The notes beneath the pieces were generated by a model that was not told the origin of the DNA, ran no database searches, and was given only the letters and a program-made list of their open reading frames with translations. Of a DNA stretch of 64,000 nt, positions 59,298 to 64,000 are shown in pieces. Each line of letters begins with the position of its first letter. Within the stretch, counting starts at the first letter, position 1. The DNA lies in assembly GCF_030433855.1 (NCBI RefSeq), contig NZ_JARUXC010000006.1, positions 62,001-126,000 on the forward strand, read 5' to 3'. The DNA is from Agreia sp. PsM10. Its GTDB lineage: Bacteria; Actinomycetota; Actinomycetes; Actinomycetales; Microbacteriaceae. A program made the position numbers and the translations under genes.

Positions 59298-60617
59298 ATG
59301 ACATTCGATACCCCACCCTTCGAGCCTGATCCGTATATGGTCGCGCTCGATGAGGTCGCCGCCCTCGACACGCAGATAGCCCGACTGTCCGCGGTCAGGG
59401 CCAGACGCGTCACCGCGGCCAGAAACCACCTGCACCGGCAGGCGCCGGTCGACACGTCCACCGCAGGACCGGTCTGGTCCACCGCCCGGGTCGAACGCGT
59501 CGAGCTCCTTACCGAGCTCGCCCTGCTGACCAGACGAACCGAGTACCGCACCGCCGTTCTCGTCGACACCAGCACCGCCCTCGTCGATCGGCTCCCCGCG
59601 ACCCTGGCCGCGGTCGCTGCTGGTGTGGTGTCGTGGGAGCACGCTGAGGTCATCGCGAAGCACGCCGACGGACTCGACGGTGACGCCCTGACCACGTACG
59701 ACGCTCGCTTGGCGGTGCTCGCTGTCGAGGTGAACCCGAAGCAGCTCGAGAAGAAAGCCCGCCACGAGGTCGAACTCGCCCAACCCACCACCGCGGTGAA
59801 ACGAGCGGAGAAAGCCGCCGGCACCCGGCGCATCTATGTCGACCCGGCAGCGGACGGCATGGCCTGCCTCACCCTCTTCGCGCCCGCGCCGGAGATCCAC
59901 GCCATCGCAGACCGCGCCGTCAGATTGGCGGCCGGACTGAAAACAGGTGGTGACCCGCGGAGCATGGGGCACCTGAAAGTCGACGTTCTGACCGACCTGC
60001 TTCTCAACGGGGAACCGTCGATCCCCGGAGCCACCCGGGGCGTTCGGGGTCGGGTGCATGTGATGGTTCCCGCGATGACACTGTTGGGCGTGGGTGAGGA
60101 GGCGGCGATTCTCCGCGGGTACGGTCCCATCGACCCGGCCACCGCCGCCCAGCTCACCGCAGACGCGACATCGTGGCGGCGCATCCTCACAGACCCCATC
60201 ACGGGACGGATCCTCGCCACCGACCCGCGCGACTACCGGCCGACCGCAGCGATGATCGACCACGCCAGGCTCGTCCACCCGGAGTGTGTGTTTCCCGGGT
60301 GCACGGTTCCGTCGGAGCAGGCGGACATGGACCACACCGAAGACCACGCCTACGGTGGCGACACCATCCCCGGGAACCTGGCCCCGTTGAGCGCGGGGCA
60401 TCATCGGGTGAAGCACCACACGAGGTGGCAGTTCATCCAGAACGGAGACGACACCCTCACGGCGACCTCTCCCGCCGGACACGTCTACACGGTCCGGCCC
60501 GAAGGCCGGATGCGGCCCGCACCACAAGCCCTCATCAAGGCCACAGCGGCAGCAGCAGCCGCGGTCGCGGCGAGGACGATCACGGAAGAGGAGGCCCTCG
60601 CCGGCTGCCCCTTCTAA
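59298..60617 (+). CDS. DUF222 / HNH endonuclease-like protein
   Basis: A 439-residue protein with an N-terminal helical DUF222 domain (about 1-300) and a C-terminal HNH nuclease domain (about 325-385) with HPECVFPGC, the DMDHTEDHAYGGDT core and a distal HHRVKHH. This is a multi-copy family of high-GC actinobacteria; its biological role is not settled, although it is often found with repeats and mobile DNA. ATG 59298 is preferred to a TTG at 59286. REP-like repeats lie on both sides (59028-59168 and 60632-60720), with the 10-mer CGTATCGAGA and its reverse complement bracketing the gene. Confidence 0.9.
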   Translation: MTFDTPPFEPDPYMVALDEVAALDTQIARLSAVRARRVTAARNHLHRQAPVDTSTAGPVWSTARVERVELLTELALLTRRTEYRTAVLVDTSTALVDRLPATLAAVAAGVVSWEHAEVIAKHADGLDGDALTTYDARLAVLAVEVNPKQLEKKARHEVELAQPTTAVKRAEKAAGTRRIYVDPAADGMACLTLFAPAPEIHAIADRAVRLAAGLKTGGDPRSMGHLKVDVLTDLLLNGEPSIPGATRGVRGRVHVMVPAMTLLGVGEEAAILRGYGPIDPATAAQLTADATSWRRILTDPITGRILATDPRDYRPTAAMIDHARLVHPECVFPGCTVPSEQADMDHTEDHAYGGDTIPGNLAPLSAGHHRVKHHTRWQFIQNGDDTLTATSPAGHVYTVRPEGRMRPAPQALIKATAAAAAAVAARTITEEEALAGCPF

Positions 60618-60631
60618 CCCGTCACGTTGGG

Positions 60632-60720
60632 TCTCGATACGGCCGCAAGCGGCCCACTCGACCAGCGCATAAGTGCGCCGATCGAGTAGCGGCGCGAGGA
60701 ACGAGCACCGCGTATCGAGA
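60632..60720. repeat. REP-like 89-bp element with inverted ends
   Basis: TCTCGATACG (60632-60641) and CGTATCGAGA (60711-60720) are perfect inverted ends around a partly self-complementary interior (including CTCGAC and ATCGAG segments). It begins 14 bp after the DUF222-HNH stop. The same 10-mer end occurs at 59134-59143 upstream of that gene. Elements of this look are dispersed in related genomes; no transposase is inside. Confidence 0.7.
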
Positions 60721-60823
60721 TCAGTCCGGAACCCGAACCCTCTCCGTGAACGCCAGCACGAGCACGTTCCGCGTTTCCGCGCGCCCGAAACACCCCAGAG
60801 CACCGAGTGAAGGGCGTACGGCG

Positions 60824-61147
60824 TCAGCGGTGCAGGGCGCCGACGACCGCGAGCGCGCATCCGAGCATCGAGACCGTGCAGACGCAGGCTGCGAGCAGCG
60901 CCAGTGCCGGCCACGGGTGTGCGCCGCCAGCGCCGGCGGACATCCGGGACCGAACGACGGGGAGAAGCGATGCCATCACGATTCCAGCCGCGACCAGGGC
61001 GGCCACGAACGCGACGACGGGTACGCCTCCGCGAATCGCGGTGATCGAACAGACCAGGGCCACCCCGGCGGCGGTCAGTGCGCTGCGCCGCCAGGCGAGA
61101 GCGGTTCTCTCCGGCTGCAGGCCCGGGTCTCTCACCGGTTCATCCAT
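60824..61147 (-). CDS. DUF202 membrane protein
   Basis: A 107-residue protein with the DUF202 signature PERTALAWRRSALTAAGVAL followed by three membrane helices. DUF202 proteins (YidH/YidG type) are small inner-membrane proteins of unknown role. It follows a second, longer DUF202 gene by 16 bp. Confidence 0.85.
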   Translation of the reverse strand: MDEPVRDPGLQPERTALAWRRSALTAAGVALVCSITAIRGGVPVVAFVAALVAAGIVMASLLPVVRSRMSAGAGGAHPWPALALLAACVCTVSMLGCALAVVGALHR

Positions 61148-61163
61148 TCATCCATTCGTCCGT

Positions 61164-61544
61164 TCACCTGCTCAGCCCCTCGAACACCGCATACCCGGCG
61201 AAGACGAGGGCGAGCACGAGAATGCCCACGCCGACACCGGTGAGAATGCGCGGAGCGGGCAGGGGCAGCGACAGGCGCATCGCGCGTTCCACCCGGCGCC
61301 AGCCGACGAGGGCGGAGATCGCGAGCAGGCCACCGCTCAGGCAGACGAGTGCGGCCATGATGTCGACGAAGACGGGAAGATCCGCGACGACGGCCAGTGT
61401 CGTCAATGCCACGCCGCCGGCGACGAGAGCCAGGCCCGTGCGCATCCACGCGAGCGCCGTGCGTTCGTTCGCCAGGGAGAATCGCGCATCCGGCTCGTCG
61501 CCGACACCGTAGACGGACTTCGGACGACGGTCATCGTCGGTCAC
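61164..61544 (-). CDS. DUF202 (YidH-like) membrane protein
   Basis: A 126-residue protein: hydrophilic N-terminus (DDDRRPKSVYG), DUF202 motif NERTALAWMRTGLALVAGGVAL, then two more membrane helices. GTG 61544 overlaps the LtrA-like gene by four bases. YidH/YidG-type pairs of DUF202 proteins are common in bacteria. Function unknown. Confidence 0.85.
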   Translation of the reverse strand: MTDDDRRPKSVYGVGDEPDARFSLANERTALAWMRTGLALVAGGVALTTLAVVADLPVFVDIMAALVCLSGGLLAISALVGWRRVERAMRLSLPLPAPRILTGVGVGILVLALVFAGYAVFEGLSR

Positions 61545-62743
61545 GAAGCATTCCTCCCGGTCAGTGCGCGCGAGCGCTGCTGCAGCACTGTGACGGCGAT
61601 CATCGCCGCGACCACGAGGGTGATGAGCAGCACGGTCACACCGAACGACAGCACGGAAGCGAGCAGGGGGATGATCAGCACGGCCGCAGCGCCGACGAGA
61701 ATCGTTGCGGGCCGGATCACGGTGTCGGCGCCGAGCAGCGGTCGGTACAGCACGAGCATCGCCACCAGGAACGCGGCCACGGGCACGGCGACCGAATAGG
61801 CGACCGTCGTGCCGTCGATCTCGGCGTGATGACTCAGCGACTGCACGGCCACCTCGAGTCCCGCCCCGAGCGCCGCGAGCGCCGCGAAGACGAAGTAGTG
61901 CCCGAAGCCCCACACGAAGCTGCGCTGTCGGCGCCGCTCGAGTCCGTCGCCCGCGGGTTCGAGGTAGTAGATCCACCAGATTCCGAAGAGCAGCGCGAGG
62001 CCCGACGCGGCCAGCAGAACGAACTCGCCCGACGCATCGCCTGCCGTGATGATCGCCTGCACGCCGACCGTCGCGGCCAGCACCGACTCGCCGAGCAGGA
62101 TGATCGTGAAGAGTCCATAGCGCTCGGCGATGTGATGGGGGTGCCACCGGATGTACCCACGACGCTCGGCCCACAGGGGAACGGCCAGTTCGCACGCGGC
62201 GAGGAATGCGAACGTTCCGATCCGACCGGCAAGGGGCAGCTCGGCGGCGATGAACAGTCGCGCGATCCACGTGGCCTGCACGAAGCCGATTCCCGCGGCG
62301 TAGCGCAGGGCCGTCGCCCGGCCCTCGGGGTCCTGCGCGGCGGCGCGCAGCCACTGCGCGATCAACGCGACGCGCATGATGAAGTACCCCACCGTGATGA
62401 GCAGGAAGTCGCCGTCGGCGAACGCGGCGGGCACGCCCGCGGCGAGCACGAGGACCCCGCCCATCTGCAGCATGGTGAGCAGCCTGTAGGGCACATCGTC
62501 TGTGTCGTAGGCCGACGCGAACCAGGTGAAGGTGAGCCAGGCCCACCAGATGGCGAAGAAGACCATGAAGAAGTTCGGCAGTGCTTCGACGACGTGGTCG
62601 CCCTCGATGCCGTGGGACAACTGCGTGACCACTGCCTGCACGGCGGCGACGAACGTGAGGTCGAACAGCAGCTCGAGCGGTGTGGATGCTCGGTGCTTCT
62701 CGCCGATGTCACGGGGCCGCATGCGGATCACGGGCAGGGTCAT
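61541..62743 (-). CDS. ltrA: LtrA-family (low temperature requirement) membrane protein
   Basis: A 400-residue protein with about eleven membrane helices and the LtrA signature: RASTPLELLFDLTFVAAV at the N-terminus, FFAIWWAWLTFTWFASAYDTDD, HIAERYGLFTIILLGESVLA and a C-terminal LFGIWWIYYLEP. The family was named from a Listeria locus needed for growth at low temperature; molecular function remains unknown. It is translationally coupled to the DUF202 gene downstream. Confidence 0.9.
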   Translation of the reverse strand: MTLPVIRMRPRDIGEKHRASTPLELLFDLTFVAAVQAVVTQLSHGIEGDHVVEALPNFFMVFFAIWWAWLTFTWFASAYDTDDVPYRLLTMLQMGGVLVLAAGVPAAFADGDFLLITVGYFIMRVALIAQWLRAAAQDPEGRATALRYAAGIGFVQATWIARLFIAAELPLAGRIGTFAFLAACELAVPLWAERRGYIRWHPHHIAERYGLFTIILLGESVLAATVGVQAIITAGDASGEFVLLAASGLALLFGIWWIYYLEPAGDGLERRRQRSFVWGFGHYFVFAALAALGAGLEVAVQSLSHHAEIDGTTVAYSVAVPVAAFLVAMLVLYRPLLGADTVIRPATILVGAAAVLIIPLLASVLSFGVTVLLITLVVAAMIAVTVLQQRSRALTGRNAS

Positions 62744-62764
62744 GAACCACAGCCTAGAGGCGCG

Positions 62765-63814
62765 TCAGGGAAGCAGGATGACCTTTCCGTTGAGCGTGCG
62801 CGACTCGGCCAGGCGAAGCGCGGCGACGACCTCGGCGAGAGGAAAACGGGCCGCGATGTTGGCGCTGATGGTGCCGTCTTCGAGAAGGGAGAGAACGCGA
62901 CCGAGATCCGACTCCAGGCGTCGCCGGAACGTCGCGGGGCGCATGCGATGGCCGGACCAGAGGTCGTAGAAGGTGGCGCTGCGACCGTTCGGGAGTGCGC
63001 TCCAGAGCAGGGCCTGGCCGATCGCCTTGACGAACGGCAGCATCAGGGGCCCGTCACCGCTCACGGCCGTGATGATCGAGTAGGTCACCAGCTTTCCGCC
63101 CCGGGCGAGAAGGGAGAAGGCGGTCTTCGTCATCTCGCCTCCCACGTTGTCGAACACGGCATCGACGCCGGCGGGCGCGAGTTCGCGCACACGGGCGGCC
63201 AGCTCCGGGTCGGCGTAGTCCACGGGCGCCACACCCTCGGCACGGAGTGCCTCGTGATGCCGGGGCGACGCCGCGCCGATGATGTGCACGCCGTGCAGCC
63301 GCGCGAGCTGGATCAGGATTCCCCCGACACCGCCGTTCGCGCCGAAGATCAGGATCGTCTGGCCGGGCTTCACCCGGGCCGAACGGTGCAGCATCTGCCA
63401 GGCTGTGACGCCGTTGACGACCACCGTCTCGGCATCCTCCGACGTCACCCCGTCGGGCACCGGGATGCTGTCACGCGCCTCGACGACGACGTGCGCGGCC
63501 CAGGCACCCGTTTTGGTCATGGTGGCCACCCGTCGACCGAGCAGTGCCGTGTCGCCGCCCGGCCCGACCTCGATGACCCGGCCGACCAGGTCGTATCCGG
63601 GTGTGAACGGAAAGGCCGGCTGGCCGAAGTACCGACCCCGGCGCATCGACTGCTCGGCGAACGAGACGCCCGTGGCCTCGACGGCGACCAGCAGCTGGCC
63701 TCGTCGAGGTGCGTCGAGAGGGCCCGTGACGATGTCGAGGCCCTCGGGCTCGACGAGTCCGGGAAGAACGACTCGTGTGGTGGTGCTCGGGCGGGCTTCG
63801 GCGATCGTGTCCAT
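62765..63814 (-). CDS. MDR-family quinone oxidoreductase / zinc-independent dehydrogenase
   Basis: A 349-residue NAD(P)H oxidoreductase of the medium-chain dehydrogenase superfamily: GroES-like domain (about 20-130; FPFTPGYDLVGRV, VEVGPGG) and Rossmann domain with GANGGVGGILIQLA. The catalytic zinc ligands of alcohol dehydrogenases are absent, as in quinone oxidoreductases. ATG 63814 is preferred over 63823 because AAGGA lies at proper distance only for 63814. It is divergent from a TetR gene and the gap contains a TGTGAA/TTCACA palindrome, so it is probably TetR-repressed. Confidence 0.88.
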   Translation of the reverse strand: MDTIAEARPSTTTRVVLPGLVEPEGLDIVTGPLDAPRRGQLLVAVEATGVSFAEQSMRRGRYFGQPAFPFTPGYDLVGRVIEVGPGGDTALLGRRVATMTKTGAWAAHVVVEARDSIPVPDGVTSEDAETVVVNGVTAWQMLHRSARVKPGQTILIFGANGGVGGILIQLARLHGVHIIGAASPRHHEALRAEGVAPVDYADPELAARVRELAPAGVDAVFDNVGGEMTKTAFSLLARGGKLVTYSIITAVSGDGPLMLPFVKAIGQALLWSALPNGRSATFYDLWSGHRMRPATFRRRLESDLGRVLSLLEDGTISANIAARFPLAEVVAALRLAESRTLNGKVILLP

Positions 63815-63832
63815 GGCGGTCATCCTTAGTTA

Positions 63833-63904
63833 TGTGAATGGTATTTGTTTTGTGAATACCCTTCACACTATGTAGCGCCTGTTACGGTGTCAATACATTT
63901 CACA
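63833..63904. promoter_or_regulatory. Divergent operator region for the MDR and TetR genes
   Basis: A perfect inverted repeat TGTGAA-N5-TTCACA occupies 63851-63867. Further half-sites TGTGAA (63833-63838) and TTCACA (63899-63904) lie on either side in mirrored orientation. The AT-rich segment is the only region between the two divergent genes, matching a TetR self- and neighbour-control site. Confidence 0.75.
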
Positions 63905-63917
63905 GAATGGATGCGCC

Positions 63918-64000
63918 ATGAGCGAGCAGGCACCCAGACCCACACGGCGGCAGGAGCGACGCTCCCAGACCGTTCAGGAGATCAAGACCCTTGCCTTGCA
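63918..64000 (+). CDS. TetR-family regulator, N-terminal fragment (runs off window)
   Basis: Only 27 codons are present. The basic start (RPTRRQERRSQTVQEIKTLAL) is the lead-in to a TetR helix-turn-helix, and the position divergent from an MDR oxidoreductase with a palindrome between fits such a regulator. The helix-turn-helix itself is beyond the window end, so the call rests on the N-terminal pattern and context. Confidence 0.7.
   Translation, partial: MSEQAPRPTRRQERRSQTVQEIKTLAL

Overview
The window is high-GC DNA with dense, mostly co-directional genes, many 1- or 4-base start/stop overlaps and frequent GTG starts. Its gene families (FHA/PP2C/kinase/WXG100 locus, DUF222-HNH nuclease, LAxTG cell-wall anchors, YtfQRT-YjfF sugar transporter, LtrA, SARP/BTAD regulator) point to an actinobacterium, most likely of the Microbacteriaceae. 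No rRNA, tRNA, CRISPR array, insertion sequence or prophage was recognised.

Region 1 (1-12.9 kb) is a pentose/galactofuranose-type sugar utilisation locus. On the minus strand a lipoprotein sugar-binding protein, a double ATPase and two permeases (ytfQ-ytfR-ytfT-yjfF order) run into a giant wall-anchored protein with two GH43 modules and then a second secreted LamG protein cut by the window edge. On the plus strand, divergent from ytfQ, are a second sugar ATPase without its own permease and a LacI regulator. Three near-identical TGTGAG-N2-CTAACA operators lie in the divergent 414-bp region.

Region 2 (12.9-28.9 kb) is mixed chromosomal content: DUF1345 membrane protein, a PAS-GGDEF-EAL protein coupled to the in-frame remnant of an RsbQ-like hydrolase, a HEAT-GT4 fusion with a GT1 partner, a WXG100-like protein coupled to a PE-PPE/cutinase-like serine hydrolase, a low-molecular-weight phosphotyrosine phosphatase, purB, small membrane proteins, a wall-anchored ice-binding-fold (DUF3494) protein, a SARP/BTAD regulator, and a wall-anchored Cys/Gly-repeat protein whose promoter carries seven 11-bp-phased TGAC-type repeats.

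Region 3 (29.1-32.1 kb) looks like an inserted accessory block: an AbiEii/MenT-type nucleotidyltransferase toxin coupled to an unusual antitoxin candidate whose N-terminus is a serine resolvase with lost catalytic residues, plus an MFS transporter.

Region 4 (32.1-54.5 kb) is the main system: a type VII secretion-like locus with an LpqN-like protein, WXG100 protein, FHA-bearing EssC/EccC ATPase, FHA protein, Ser/Thr kinase, second FHA protein, PP2C phosphatase, RDD-FHA membrane protein, a transglutaminase-fold membrane protein lacking the catalytic cysteine, DUF58, MoxR ATPase and a 2022-residue membrane-anchored cadherin/FN3 protein. Ten genes from the giant protein to essC form one tightly packed minus-strand unit. 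An identical 18-bp palindrome sits about 105 bp upstream of both the first gene of this unit and the WXG100 gene, so they probably share a regulator. None of the usual EccB/D/E, mycosin or EsaA/EssA/EssB partners is in the window.

Region 5 (54.6-64 kb) holds a PDR-type reductase coupled to a MOSC protein (probably a YcbX/mARC-like activity), an ABC-2 exporter, a DUF222-HNH nuclease bracketed by REP-like repeats, two DUF202 proteins with LtrA, and an MDR-family oxidoreductase divergent from a TetR regulator truncated by the window end, with a palindromic operator between them.
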